NCBI GenBank assembly: GCA_003281045.1
Contig: QCDD01000002.1
Location: 23,148-87,147, forward strand
Length of the DNA: 64,000 nt
Source: Pelagibacteraceae bacterium AG-349-L23
GTDB taxonomy: Bacteria > Pseudomonadota > Alphaproteobacteria > Pelagibacterales > Pelagibacteraceae
Reading direction: 5' to 3'
In this document: positions 50,700 through 61,622 of the stretch, piece by piece
Position numbering within the stretch: the stretch's first letter is position 1
Layout: each line of letters begins with the position of its first letter
Made by a program: the position numbers and the translations under genes
Notes under the pieces: generated by a model
Databases searched by the model: none
Seen by the model: the letters and a program-made list of their open reading frames with translations, nothing else
Told to the model about the DNA's origin: nothing

Positions 50700-51164
50700 T
50701 TAATCTTCTGTACTCACTTGCTTTCCATCATCTTCCATTGCAGAAATCAAAGTATGCCATGATAAAGTAGCACATTTTACTCTCATAGGATATTGTTTTA
50801 CTCCTGATAGACACATTAGTTTTGTTTTATCATCTTCCTCTAAAATCGTAGACTTTAATTCAGGATTTTCTTTTATCATTCCAAGAAAATCATCTATGAT
50901 CTCCTTTGCTTCATTGTCACTTTTGCCTTTAATCAAATCTGTCATTATTGAAGCTGAGGCCATTGATATTGCACAACCACTTCCTTCAAAAGAAATATCT
51001 TCAACTTTTCTTTGATTATTCAATTTTAGATAAACGTGTACATTATCCCCACATAAAGGATTATTCCCTTTCGCATCTTTGTTAAAATTCTCAGTCTTTC
51101 TCAAATTCCTTGGATTTTTTCCATGTTCTAAAATTATTTCTTGATATAATTCTTTTAAATTCAT
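50700..51164 (-). CDS. sufU: Iron-sulfur scaffold protein SufU-like
   Basis: NPLCGDNVHVYLK, GSGCAISMASASIM, KCATLSWHT. Confidence 0.9.
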   Translation of the reverse strand: MNLKELYQEIILEHGKNPRNLRKTENFNKDAKGNNPLCGDNVHVYLKLNNQRKVEDISFEGSGCAISMASASIMTDLIKGKSDNEAKEIIDDFLGMIKENPELKSTILEEDDKTKLMCLSGVKQYPMRVKCATLSWHTLISAMEDDGKQVSTED

Positions 51165-52381
51165 TTTAAATCAAAAATTTTTTTACATTTGTTTATAGAC
51201 TCATTTAGTTGATCAAAATCACTTTTAGTATTATAGACACCTACTGATGCTCTTGCACTTGCAGGTATTTCAAGTTTGTCGTGTAATATTTGACAGCAAT
51301 GGTGTCCAGCTCTAATAGCTACTCCATCTTCGTCAAGTATTGTCGCTATGTCATGTGGATGTACCCCCTCAATCGTAAACGATATCACACCGCCTTTATT
51401 TTTTGGATTACCAATTAATTTTACTGAATTATTCTTTTTTAAAATTTCTTGACCATATTCTATTAATTCTTTTTCATGTTTAATTATATTTTCAATCCCA
51501 ATACTTTCTAAAAATTTGATAGACTTATCAAAAGCTATGACTTGTGCAGTGGCCATAGTGCCTGCTTCATACTTATTTGGAAGATCACCATAAGTGATAC
51601 GATCTTTTTTAACTTCTTTAATCATTCCACCACCACCTTGATAAGGTGGTAATTCTTCAAGCCATTTTTTTTTTCCATACAAAATTCCAAGTCCAGTCGG
51701 TCCATACATTTTATGACAAGAAATTGCATAAAAATCACAGTCCAGATCTTGCACATCAAGTTTCAAATGTGGTGCACCTTGACATCCATCTACAACAACA
51801 ATTATATCTTTTGCGTGTGCAATCTCAGTAATCTCTTTGATTGGTAGGATTGCGCCAGTGACATTCGATAGATGATTAATGGCAATCACCTTTGTTTTTG
51901 GTGTAATTTTTTTTTCAATATTTTCAATTGGAATTTCTCCATCTTCATTTATTTCAGCAAAATTAATCTTTATATTTTTTGATTTTCTCAAATAGTGCCA
52001 TGGTACATAATTTGAATGATGCTCTAACTCAGTGAGTAAAATTTCGTCACCTTCATTCAAATACTTTTGGCCAAGTGTATTAGCAACTAAATTGAGGGCT
52101 TCAGTTGCACCCTTAGTAAATACAATCTCATTTTTATCTTTTGCATTAATATATTTTTGTACAGAAGATCGTGTATTTTCATATAAATTTGTAGCTGCCA
52201 CTGCCAAATAATGAATACTTCTGCCCACATTTGAAAATTCTTTAGTATAGAATTCGTTTATTCTATCAATAACAACTTTAGGTTTTTGAGAAGAATTAGC
52301 ACTGTCCAAATAAACTAGATCATTGTTTTGTATCTTTTCATCAAAGATAGGAAACTCTTTTTTAATATTATCTATGTTCAT
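51161..52381 (-). CDS. sufS: Cysteine desulfurase
   Basis: YLDSANSSQKP, SCHKMYGPTGLGILYG, RAGHHCCQ. Confidence 0.95.
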   Translation of the reverse strand: MNIDNIKKEFPIFDEKIQNNDLVYLDSANSSQKPKVVIDRINEFYTKEFSNVGRSIHYLAVAATNLYENTRSSVQKYINAKDKNEIVFTKGATEALNLVANTLGQKYLNEGDEILLTELEHHSNYVPWHYLRKSKNIKINFAEINEDGEIPIENIEKKITPKTKVIAINHLSNVTGAILPIKEITEIAHAKDIIVVVDGCQGAPHLKLDVQDLDCDFYAISCHKMYGPTGLGILYGKKKWLEELPPYQGGGGMIKEVKKDRITYGDLPNKYEAGTMATAQVIAFDKSIKFLESIGIENIIKHEKELIEYGQEILKKNNSVKLIGNPKNKGGVISFTIEGVHPHDIATILDEDGVAIRAGHHCCQILHDKLEIPASARASVGVYNTKSDFDQLNESINKCKKIFDLK

Positions 52382-53625
52382 TTTTTTAAACCAATCATTT
52401 TTTTTAACAAATCTTTAATTTCACCATCAGTAATCTTTTCGATTACATCAAGCAAAAAACCATTTATCAATAGTCCTTTAGCTTGTTTATAATTTAGTCC
52501 TCTAGACATTAAATAAAAAATTGAATTATCATCAAGACTACCAGATGCTGATCCATGAGAACATTTAACATCATCAGCATAAATTTCTAATTCTGGTTTT
52601 GCGTTAAACTCTGAGGTTTCATCTAACAAAATTGCTTTACTTAATTGATATCCATCCGTTTTCTGAGCCTTTGAGTCTACATATATTCTTCCTTGATAAG
52701 CAGACTTTGTATTTTTTCCAAGCACACTCTTAATTAACTGATAGCTTTTTGTATTTTCAACCAAATGATTTATGGTAGTTCTTATTTCGTGCTGTTTATT
52801 ATCATCTAACGAAAAAATACCATTTATAAATGCTGAAGAATATTCACCTTTTAGATTACAATTTATCTCATTTTTGAAATAATCTGAACCTGCAGAAAAA
52901 ACAAAAGTTTCAGAAATACTATTTTGTTTTTGATTAATATTATTAAATGAATATTTTAAATTTTTATTCAACGACTTATCAATTTTATAATTTTTAAGAA
53001 TCGCATCTCTATCCAAATTAAAATTGTAAAAAATATTCATAAAATTTTTTTCACTATCATCACTAAAGAAATCTATTAATTTTAGTGAGCTATTTTGCTC
53101 AAGCTCAAAATCTAACCTTAAATTAATATTCTTTGATTTCATTTTCTCATTGGTTAAATGATAAATGATCAAAGGTTTTTTTAATGAGTAGTCTTTTTTA
53201 ATTAAAATTTTAAAATGTTTGTTACTTAATGCAATATTCAAATCAATTAATGAATTGTTGTTTTCAGACTTATCAATTGTGTAAGAGTCCTCAATTATTT
53301 CAATCTGTTTTTTATCCTCATAACTAAAGTCAATTTTTTCAACTCTTCCGTTAATAAAAATAATTTTATTATGTTCTAAATCATCAATAAAAATTGATGG
53401 ATCAATCTTATTTTCAATTGAATAATCATTATAAAAGCTCAAATCTGAAATATTATTACTAATAATTTGATTTATATCTAAAAACTTCCAATTTTCTTGT
53501 TTTCTATTTGGGAAACCATTTTCAATAAATTTATTTAAGTAAGACTTTTTTATCTCAATATCTCTATTAGAAAAATTAGAAACTTCTTGAATTTTGTTAA
53601 AATCTATTTTTAATTGTTCTTTCAT
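52378..53625 (-). CDS. sufD: Fe-S cluster assembly protein SufD
   Basis: YADDVKCSHGSASGSLDDNSIFYLMSRGL. Confidence 0.93.
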   Translation of the reverse strand: MKEQLKIDFNKIQEVSNFSNRDIEIKKSYLNKFIENGFPNRKQENWKFLDINQIISNNISDLSFYNDYSIENKIDPSIFIDDLEHNKIIFINGRVEKIDFSYEDKKQIEIIEDSYTIDKSENNNSLIDLNIALSNKHFKILIKKDYSLKKPLIIYHLTNEKMKSKNINLRLDFELEQNSSLKLIDFFSDDSEKNFMNIFYNFNLDRDAILKNYKIDKSLNKNLKYSFNNINQKQNSISETFVFSAGSDYFKNEINCNLKGEYSSAFINGIFSLDDNKQHEIRTTINHLVENTKSYQLIKSVLGKNTKSAYQGRIYVDSKAQKTDGYQLSKAILLDETSEFNAKPELEIYADDVKCSHGSASGSLDDNSIFYLMSRGLNYKQAKGLLINGFLLDVIEKITDGEIKDLLKKMIGLKK

Positions 53626-54360
53626 CTAATTAAAACTCTCATATCCTTTTTTTTCTAATTCTTCTGCAAGTTCAGGTCCACCTGATTTAATAATTCTTCC
53701 ATTCATTAAAACATGAACGAAATCTGGCTTAATATAATCTAATAGTCTTTGATAATGAGTAATGATTAAAAAAGAATTTTCATTATTCCTTAATGTGTTT
53801 ACACCATCTGCAACTATTTTTAGAGCATCTATATCTAAACCTGAGTCTGTTTCATCTAAAATTGAAAGTTTTGGCGCCAGCATTGACATTTGTAGAATTT
53901 CATTTTTCTTTTTTTCTCCACCCGAGAAGCCTACATTTAATTGCCTATTAAGTTTTTCTTCATCAAATTTAAGTTCCTTAGCTTTTTCTTTTACGAGTTT
54001 TAAAAACTCAATAGCATCAAGTTCTTTTTGTCCACGAGCTTTTCTAATTGCATTTAGAGAAGTCTTTAAAAAAATATTAGTATTCACCCCAGGAATTTCT
54101 AAAGGGTATTGAAAGGCTAAAAATATACCTTTGTGCGCTCTTTCCTCTGTTTCAAGTTCAAATAAATCTTTATTTTCAAATAATATTTCTCCAGATACCT
54201 CGTAACCTTTTTTTCCCGATAAAATGTTAGATAAAGTGCTTTTTCCAGAGCCATTAGGACCCATTATTGCATGAACTTCACCTGGGTTTATATTTAGTGA
54301 AAATCCTTTTAAAATTGACTTATTTTCAACATTTGCGTTTAAGTTATTAATTTTAAGCAT
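53626..54360 (-). CDS. sufC: Fe-S cluster assembly ATPase SufC
   Basis: GPNGSGKSTLS, FSGGEKKKNEILQM, LDETDSGLDIDAL. Confidence 0.96.
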   Translation of the reverse strand: MLKINNLNANVENKSILKGFSLNINPGEVHAIMGPNGSGKSTLSNILSGKKGYEVSGEILFENKDLFELETEERAHKGIFLAFQYPLEIPGVNTNIFLKTSLNAIRKARGQKELDAIEFLKLVKEKAKELKFDEEKLNRQLNVGFSGGEKKKNEILQMSMLAPKLSILDETDSGLDIDALKIVADGVNTLRNNENSFLIITHYQRLLDYIKPDFVHVLMNGRIIKSGGPELAEELEKKGYESFN

Positions 54361-55820
54361 TAACCCACGCTCCCTTCAAGACTAATTCCGACAAGTTTTT
54401 GTGCCTCTACAGCAAACTCCATCGGTAATTGCTGAAGAACTTCTTTACAAAATCCATTAACGATTAACCCAACAGCTTCCTCAGGATTTAATCCTCTTTG
54501 TTGACAATAGTGCAATTGCTCTTCACTTATTTTTGACGTTGTTGCTTCATGAGCAACATTTGAGTCAAAATTTTTGTTCTTTATATAAGGAACAGTGTGT
54601 GCTCCACATTTATTTCCCATTAAAAGAGAGTCACATTGAGTATAGTTACTAGAATTTTTTGCTTTTGAATTTATATCTACTAATCCTCTATATGTCATAT
54701 CAGAAAATCCAGCACTAATACCTTTGGAAATTATTTTGCTTTTAGTATTTTTACCAAGGTGGATCATCTTTGTTCCAGTATCTGCTTTTTGATGATTATT
54801 TGTAATTGCTATTGAATAAAATTCTCCAATTGAGTTATCACCCTTTAAAATACAACTAGGGTATTTCCAAGTTATAGCAGAACCTGTCTCTACCTGTGTC
54901 CAAGAAATCTTAGAATTTTTTCCCTTACAAAGTCCTCTTTTAGTTACAAAATTATAAATTCCCCCTTTTCCATTTTCATCTCCAGGGTACCAGTTTTGAA
55001 CAGTTGAATATTTAATCTCTGCATCATCAAGAGCTATTAGTTCAACGTTAGCAGCGTGTAATTGATTTTCATCTCTCATCGGTGCGGTACAGCCCTCCAA
55101 ATAACTCACATAACTTCCTTTATCAGCAATAATCAAAGTTCTTTCAAATTGACCAGTTTCAGATGCATTAATTCTGAAATAGGTTGAGAGCTCCATTGGA
55201 CACTTTACACCTTCGGGAATATAAACAAATGATCCATCGGTAAAAACTGCGGAGTTTAATGTCGCAAAAAAGTGATCTGTTGTTGGAATTACTTTACCTA
55301 AATATTTTTTTACTAAATCAGGATGTTTTTGTATTGCTTCTGACATTGAACAAAAAATGATTCCATGTTTTGTTAATTCACCTTTAAACGTTGTGGCTAC
55401 TGAGACAGAATCAAATACCGCATCTACAGCTATTCCATTTAATCTTGCTTGCTCTTGAAGGGGAATTCCTAATTTATTATAGGTTTCTAAAAGTTTAGGG
55501 TCTAATTCATCTAAGCTCTTGGGTTTATCCTTCATGCTTTTCGGAGCCGAATAGTAATATAAATCTTGATAATCAATTTTAGGATACTTAGGTTTTTGCC
55601 AGTTAGGTTCTTTGAGAAGTTTAAATCTTTCAAATGCTTTTAATCTAAAATCCAACATCCATTTCGGTTCTTTTTTAATATTTGAAATAAACTTAATTAC
55701 ATTTTCATTTAGACCTTTTGGTGCTTTAATATTTTCAATATCAGTTGTAAAACCGTATTTATAATCTTTTAAATTTTCTATATCTTTTTCTCTGGTATCC
55801 ATTTTATAATCTTCTTTCAA
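54360..55820 (-). CDS. sufB: Fe-S cluster assembly protein SufB
   Basis: [47 protein letters not shown]. Confidence 0.96.
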   Translation of the reverse strand: MKEDYKMDTREKDIENLKDYKYGFTTDIENIKAPKGLNENVIKFISNIKKEPKWMLDFRLKAFERFKLLKEPNWQKPKYPKIDYQDLYYYSAPKSMKDKPKSLDELDPKLLETYNKLGIPLQEQARLNGIAVDAVFDSVSVATTFKGELTKHGIIFCSMSEAIQKHPDLVKKYLGKVIPTTDHFFATLNSAVFTDGSFVYIPEGVKCPMELSTYFRINASETGQFERTLIIADKGSYVSYLEGCTAPMRDENQLHAANVELIALDDAEIKYSTVQNWYPGDENGKGGIYNFVTKRGLCKGKNSKISWTQVETGSAITWKYPSCILKGDNSIGEFYSIAITNNHQKADTGTKMIHLGKNTKSKIISKGISAGFSDMTYRGLVDINSKAKNSSNYTQCDSLLMGNKCGAHTVPYIKNKNFDSNVAHEATTSKISEEQLHYCQQRGLNPEEAVGLIVNGFCKEVLQQLPMEFAVEAQKLVGISLEGSVG

Positions 55821-56229
55821 AGTTTTCTTTTACTAAGTCATCTAAACTTTTTTTATCAAAAAAATTATTAATGTGAGTTTCAAGTTCATCCCAAAGATTG
55901 TGGGTTAAACATTTTGTAGATTTACCATTGCATCCTTTTTTTGACTCTTTTTTACATTGAACAGTTTTTACTTTTTCATCTACTGCATCAAAAATATTTG
56001 TTAATTTTATTTCTTTAGCTTTCCTATTTAAAATATATCCACCTTGAGTTCCTCTAACACTTTGAACAATTTCTTTTTTTCTCAATTTTGAAAAAATTTG
56101 TTCTAAATAATCTAACGAAATGCCTTGTCTTAAAGATATATCCCTCAGAGAAACTGGATTAATTCCATCAAATCTAGCCAGATCCACTAAAGCCATTACC
56201 GCATATCTGCCTTTAGAAGTTAGTCTCAT
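55804..56229 (-). CDS. iscR: Rrf2-family Fe-S regulator (IscR-like)
   Basis: [18 protein letters not shown]; heads the suf operon; Cys-rich loop ([16 protein letters not shown]). Confidence 0.92.
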   Translation of the reverse strand: MRLTSKGRYAVMALVDLARFDGINPVSLRDISLRQGISLDYLEQIFSKLRKKEIVQSVRGTQGGYILNRKAKEIKLTNIFDAVDEKVKTVQCKKESKKGCNGKSTKCLTHNLWDELETHINNFFDKKSLDDLVKENFERRL

Positions 56230-56249
56230 AATTCCTTATTTTACAGGGG

Positions 56250-56277
56250 TATATATAAACCTGACCAAAATAGTCAA
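56250..56277 (-). promoter_or_regulatory. Candidate suf operon promoter with IscR-like dyad
   Basis: Reverse strand TTGACTATTTTGGTCAG dyad; -35 TTGACT, 16-nt spacer, TATATA -10. Confidence 0.6.
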
Positions 56278-56363
56278 GTATCATGAGTAAAAAAAAGCTA
56301 ACATTTTGTCACGCAGTTGTGATAAACCTAATTTTTTTTTGAGAATAATAATCAATAACAATT

Positions 56364-57020
56364 ATGGAAAATAAAATATTAGAAATATTTATTCCAGGAC
56401 CTGCAGGTAGACTTGAAGCCAAATATTATAAGAGTAAAAAAAATACTTCACCAATAGCTTTAGTTTTACAACCACACCCTCAGTATGGAGGTACAATGAA
56501 TAATAAAGTTGTTGTAGAAACTTTTCATACTTTTATGGATAATGATTTTTCAGTTTGCAGAGTAAATTTTAGAGGTGTGGGAAAGAGTGATGGAGAATTT
56601 GACAATGGTCAAGGTGAATTAGCAGATGCTGCTGCAGCTCTTGATTGGTTAGAGAGAGAAAATTTTGATAATTCTCAGTGTTGGGTTTCAGGTTTTTCCT
56701 TTGGGTCATTGATTGCTATGCAACTGTTAATGAGGAGACCAGAAATAAATAGATTTGTCGCTATCTCTCCCCAGCCAAATGTTTATGATTTTTCATTTTT
56801 GTCTCCGTGTCCAACTTCTGGGATAATGATCTACGGAAAAAAAGACGAATTGGTGCCTGTTGAACATATCAATGAACTAAATAAAAGATTAAGTGCACAA
56901 AAAGGTATTAAAGTTGAATTTCAATCAATCTCAGAAGCAAATCATTTTTTTTCAAAAAATGAGAACGCACTTTCAAAATCTCTTGATAAATACATAAAAA
57001 AAGAAACAGCTTTGTATTAA
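56364..57020 (+). CDS. Alpha/beta hydrolase
   Basis: QPHPQYGGTMNNKVV, VNFRGVGKSDGEFD, GFSFGSL nucleophile elbow. Confidence 0.88.
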   Translation: MENKILEIFIPGPAGRLEAKYYKSKKNTSPIALVLQPHPQYGGTMNNKVVVETFHTFMDNDFSVCRVNFRGVGKSDGEFDNGQGELADAAAALDWLERENFDNSQCWVSGFSFGSLIAMQLLMRRPEINRFVAISPQPNVYDFSFLSPCPTSGIMIYGKKDELVPVEHINELNKRLSAQKGIKVEFQSISEANHFFSKNENALSKSLDKYIKKETALY

Positions 57021-58162
57021 AAATTTTTGACTAAAACTCCACCAGTTACCGATTTTTGACATCTAGTCGTATTTGGAAATGAAATCGGCATACCTTTTAG
57101 TGATCTTATAGCTAAAAAAGCAAAAGCTTGGGACTCGATAAAGTCTCCATCTAATTCGTATTGATCAATTGAATTAAGATTTATATCATCAAAATTACTT
57201 TTTATACTATCTAAGAGATATTTATTTTTTCTTCCTCCCCCACATACTAACCATTTACTTTTTTGAGAATTATTCTTATTGTGAATAAAACTCATTCCAT
57301 TAGAAATTAATTTAGCGGTGAAATCAGTAATAGTTGCAGCACCATCTTCTAATGAAAGTCCTTTTGCAAAAAAAATATCAAAATTTTTAATATCTAAAGA
57401 TTTTTCAAAATTAGATTGTTCAGTAAAATTGTCCAAAGCTTGATTTAAAATTAGTTTATCTGTTTTTCCAGATCTTGCTACTAAACCTTCTTTGTCATAC
57501 CCTTTTTTTGAATTTTTTCTCATCCATTCGTCTATCAAACAATTGCCAGGTCCAATATCACAGGCAAAAATTTTTTTCTCTAAATCTAAATTATTATATT
57601 CTATTGTAGAGGTAACATTAGAAATACCTCCAATATTAAGAATATTTATAGGAAAACCCAAATTAAATTTTTTATTTAATTCATTTGCTAAAGCATTATG
57701 AAAGATTGGTGCTAGAGGAGCACCCTGCCCCCCATTTTCTAAATCATTTTGTCTAAAATTATAAATAACTTTCTTTTTCGTTAATTGAGATAGAAGCAAT
57801 CCGTCACCCAATTGTTTTGTAATTTTTTTTTCTGGAGCATGAAATATTGTTTGACCATGTAAACCAATTAAATCAACATCAGATTTTGATAATTCAAGAC
57901 ATTTATTAACAGCCTTAAAATGAAATAAAGTTATTTCTCTTTCTAGATCTTTGATTTCAACTTGATTTTTGGTTAAATCATCTGGACTTAAGATTTTATC
58001 CCTAATTTTAAGTATTCTTTTAGTTAATTCTTCATCATATTGAAAGTATTTATCGATTAATATTGAAAATTCTTGATTACCATCTGACTTAATTATGGAT
58101 ACATCTACTCCATCTGATGAGGTACCACTCATTAAACCCATTGCTGTATAAATCTCATCCAT
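57017..58162 (-). CDS. anmK: Anhydro-N-acetylmuramic acid kinase
   Basis: AMGLMSGTSSDGVDVSI, LHGQTIFHAP, NIGGISNVT. Confidence 0.94.
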   Translation of the reverse strand: MDEIYTAMGLMSGTSSDGVDVSIIKSDGNQEFSILIDKYFQYDEELTKRILKIRDKILSPDDLTKNQVEIKDLEREITLFHFKAVNKCLELSKSDVDLIGLHGQTIFHAPEKKITKQLGDGLLLSQLTKKKVIYNFRQNDLENGGQGAPLAPIFHNALANELNKKFNLGFPINILNIGGISNVTSTIEYNNLDLEKKIFACDIGPGNCLIDEWMRKNSKKGYDKEGLVARSGKTDKLILNQALDNFTEQSNFEKSLDIKNFDIFFAKGLSLEDGAATITDFTAKLISNGMSFIHNKNNSQKSKWLVCGGGRKNKYLLDSIKSNFDDINLNSIDQYELDGDFIESQAFAFLAIRSLKGMPISFPNTTRCQKSVTGGVLVKNF

Positions 58163-58209
58163 TCTTATTTTTTTTTATTAAATAATGTATATTGTGGAAC
58201 TATAAACTT

Positions 58210-59439
58210 ATGGATAAATTTTTAAAAGAATTTAAAGATAGAGGCTACTTCTATCAATGCACGAATGAAAATGAATTATCCAAATTAATAAATAAAGAAA
58301 AAATTAAAGGTTACATAGGTTTTGATTGTACTGCTGAAAGTCTTCATGTTGGAAGCTTACTTCAAATCATGTGTCTTAGACTTCTTCAAAAATATGGGCA
58401 CAGACCTATTGTCTTATTAGGTGGAGGGACTACTAGAATTGGAGATCCTTCAGGTAAAGACAAAACAAGGAGAATTTTAACTGAAAAAGAAATAGATAAA
58501 AATACAAAAAATATTGAAAGAATATTAAAAAAATTTTTAAATAATAACGATCCAAAAACAAAACCTATTTTTGTGAATAATTATTCCTGGCTTAAAAATT
58601 TAAATTATATTTCATTTTTAAGAGAAATAGGAAAACATTTTACAATTAATAAAATGCTCACTTTCGAAAGTGTTAAAACTAGATTGGATAGAGAACAATC
58701 TTTAAGTTATATGGAATTTAATTATATGATTTTGCAAGCTTATGATTTTTTAGAGCTTAATAAAAAAGAGAATTGTTCCTTACAAATAGGAGGTTCTGAT
58801 CAATGGGGAAACATTGTCAATGGAACAGAGCTTATAAAAAGGTATTCTAGTAAACAAGCTTATGGTTTAACTACCCCTCTTATTACATTATCCTCAGGAG
58901 CAAAAATGGGAAAAACTGAGTCAGGTGCTATTTGGTTAGATGAAAAATTATTATCATCATATGACTATTGGCAATTTTGGAGAAATATCGATGACAGAGA
59001 TGTAATAAAATTTTTAAAAATGTTCACAGATTTAGATATTGAAGAAATTGATAAAATGAAAGATGAAGACATTAATAAACTTAAAATTAGACTAGCTAAC
59101 GAGACAACTACTATGCTTCATGGTTTAAAAGCTGCTAAAAGTTCAGAACAAGCGGCAAAAGAAGCTTTTTCAGGAACTTCGCTTGGTTCAAATTTACCTT
59201 CAATTAAAATTAAGAAAACTGATATTAAAAATAAAATGAGTATTATAGATCTTGTGATCTTATCTAAATTAGAAAACTCAAAAAGTGAAATCAGACGTCT
59301 TATTAGAGGAAATGCAATAAAACTGAATGATGAAATTATATCTCAAGAAAATCTGATTATTTCTTATGAATTATTCAGACAAAATTATTTAAAACTTTCT
59401 GTGGGAAAAAAAAGACATTTAAAAATTGAGTTAAGTTAA
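58210..59439 (+). CDS. tyrS: Tyrosyl-tRNA synthetase
   Basis: YIGFDCTAESLHVGSLLQI, GGSDQWGNI, GAKMGKTESG (KMSKS-like). Confidence 0.94.
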   Translation: MDKFLKEFKDRGYFYQCTNENELSKLINKEKIKGYIGFDCTAESLHVGSLLQIMCLRLLQKYGHRPIVLLGGGTTRIGDPSGKDKTRRILTEKEIDKNTKNIERILKKFLNNNDPKTKPIFVNNYSWLKNLNYISFLREIGKHFTINKMLTFESVKTRLDREQSLSYMEFNYMILQAYDFLELNKKENCSLQIGGSDQWGNIVNGTELIKRYSSKQAYGLTTPLITLSSGAKMGKTESGAIWLDEKLLSSYDYWQFWRNIDDRDVIKFLKMFTDLDIEEIDKMKDEDINKLKIRLANETTTMLHGLKAAKSSEQAAKEAFSGTSLGSNLPSIKIKKTDIKNKMSIIDLVILSKLENSKSEIRRLIRGNAIKLNDEIISQENLIISYELFRQNYLKLSVGKKRHLKIELS

Positions 59440-61622
59440 TTCTTTTTAATTTTTTCCAATGTTCTTGTAATAAATCTGGGTGTTAAAGTTTTGACAGGAT
59501 TTACTGAAGTTTTTAAATTTTTTGGAGGACCTTTGATCTTAAAACTTACTCCAAATACTCCCTCACCGGTTTTTTTTCCAACTAATATTTCACCTAGCAT
59601 AGGTAATGAACCAATAAAATTATTAATTGTTGTGGCTGGCACCAATGTGCCCTTTAAACTAATTAATTTGTTTTTTTCAACATAGCCCTCCATTAAAATA
59701 GATATTGCAGGACCAATCGCATAAATTTCTTCTATTGTCATTAAATCACCCTCATTTTTAAAATTCATTTCAAATTCCGTAAAACGTATACCTTCTCCAG
59801 ATAAAATATCCGCAATACCTTGTAAGGATGCTAACGTGAGAATCTTTGTCAATATAGGTAGCTCTTTTAATTTAAAATCATAAATTTTTATTTGTGAAAC
59901 AGATTTTTTTGATTTTTTTGAACTGAAAAAATCGAGTGATCCTTCATCAAAACCCTTTATAAATTTATATCTTTTTACGAAGGGTTTTGCCTCGTCAACA
60001 AACAAAGTGGTAATTTTATTATTATTATCTTTATTTATTGTGAGTTTTAGTTTTTTATTTTTTGAAAAGCTTCCAATTAAATCAGCTTTATATATTTCTT
60101 TATTTTTGATTAAAATATCACCTTTGAAATTTGATAAATAATACTCGCTATCTAAAAAAATTTTTTTTACATCAATTTTCAAATTACCGTTAATATCTAT
60201 AATTTTAGTGTCTTTATCGTCATCTGATAACAAATCCTCAATTAAATTATCAGCATTAAAACTCGACCCAGTTAAAAAATATTTTTTTTTATTCCTTTTT
60301 AATCTGATTGAGTTTTTTTGTTTATCATCATCAAGATAATCTAATTCTACTTCATCTAATCTAGAAATTTGAAATTTTTCATTTAAGACTAGATCTTTTA
60401 TCTTAATATAGTTTTCATCTTCTTTAAGATTAAAAGTTTCGATTACAAGTTCATTATTTCTATTTTTAGATCCTTTTAAATTTAAAATAATTGTATTTTT
60501 CTCCTTTTTTTTGTAATTCAAATAATCAACTTTAAAAGGATTGTCTTTTATTTTTAGAGTAATTTCAAAATTTTCAGTTTTATTCTTATTTGAAAAAAAA
60601 TACTCTATGTCATCATTTTCATTTTGATAATTTAAATTTCCATTTCCTTGAATAGTAAAATTATTTTTTTCATATTGTAATTTTATTTTTTGATCTAAGA
60701 GAGAAATTGTTTTTTTTTGTTTAGGAAAAAATTTTTTAAATTTGAAATTATTAGGTATTATTAATTCATGAACTAGTATTACTGAATTAATTTTGAAATT
60801 TTCAAATTTAAATCCTTTTTGTATTTCAAAAGAAAAATTATTATTGGAAGTTAATGATATTTTTTCTATTTCAAAATTGGGTAAAAATGGTTTGACTAAT
60901 AAATCTATATTTCTTTTATCTAAATCAGACTTTTTATGTGCAAAGGTACCATCTACAATAAAATCATCATTCCTTTTTTTTATTGATACTTTTTCTGAGG
61001 AAAATCCTATTTTATCAAATTTAAAATTAAGATCTTTAACTAAAAAATTATTTCTACTATAGTCAAAGGTAAAGTCTAATTTGCGAAGATCGTATTTTTT
61101 TAATACATTTAATTCAACATCTTTCACAAGACCATTGATCTCATAATTGCTTTTAATATTTCCATTTAAATCAAATTCTAACTTTATATCAGCAATCAAA
61201 TATCCTTTTTTAATGGCTTTTTCCATTATGAACAGTTCAGGAGTATTTTGAAATGATCTTAAAAAAGAAATTAAGTTTTTTAACTCAAGAGATTTTGATG
61301 AAATCTCTAAATTTTCAATTGAAAACTTATCTTCTATTAAGGACTTTAACGAAAGTTGTGTTTTTATATTTTCAATTTCTATTTTTTTACTTTGATTTAT
61401 TAAGTTAGTGCCAATTGTTTTGGCTTGAAGTTTAAATTGAAATGGATCTAAAATTAATTTTATTTCTTTTAATTCAATTTCTAAATTCTTATCAAATTTT
61501 CGAATTTTTTCTGTTATTTGACTATTAAATTTATCAGTCTCAATTCCAAAAATACTTAGATATGATATAGAAATTAATATTATTAATATTATAGTTATTA
61601 AAATTTTAAATAATATTTTCAT
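59436..61622 (-). CDS. AsmA-like C-terminal domain protein (large envelope protein)
   Basis: N-terminal TM helix, long beta-rich protein with C-terminal GIADILSGEGIRFTEFEMNFKNEGDLMTIEEIYAIGPAISILMEGYV. Confidence 0.75.
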   Translation of the reverse strand: MKILFKILITIILIILISISYLSIFGIETDKFNSQITEKIRKFDKNLEIELKEIKLILDPFQFKLQAKTIGTNLINQSKKIEIENIKTQLSLKSLIEDKFSIENLEISSKSLELKNLISFLRSFQNTPELFIMEKAIKKGYLIADIKLEFDLNGNIKSNYEINGLVKDVELNVLKKYDLRKLDFTFDYSRNNFLVKDLNFKFDKIGFSSEKVSIKKRNDDFIVDGTFAHKKSDLDKRNIDLLVKPFLPNFEIEKISLTSNNNFSFEIQKGFKFENFKINSVILVHELIIPNNFKFKKFFPKQKKTISLLDQKIKLQYEKNNFTIQGNGNLNYQNENDDIEYFFSNKNKTENFEITLKIKDNPFKVDYLNYKKKEKNTIILNLKGSKNRNNELVIETFNLKEDENYIKIKDLVLNEKFQISRLDEVELDYLDDDKQKNSIRLKRNKKKYFLTGSSFNADNLIEDLLSDDDKDTKIIDINGNLKIDVKKIFLDSEYYLSNFKGDILIKNKEIYKADLIGSFSKNKKLKLTINKDNNNKITTLFVDEAKPFVKRYKFIKGFDEGSLDFFSSKKSKKSVSQIKIYDFKLKELPILTKILTLASLQGIADILSGEGIRFTEFEMNFKNEGDLMTIEEIYAIGPAISILMEGYVEKNKLISLKGTLVPATTINNFIGSLPMLGEILVGKKTGEGVFGVSFKIKGPPKNLKTSVNPVKTLTPRFITRTLEKIKKN

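Noticed and set aside
56306-56325. TTGTCAC-N6-GTGATAA imperfect dyad upstream of the alpha/beta hydrolase
   Set aside because: Single copy with a mismatch; no linked regulator; too weak to call
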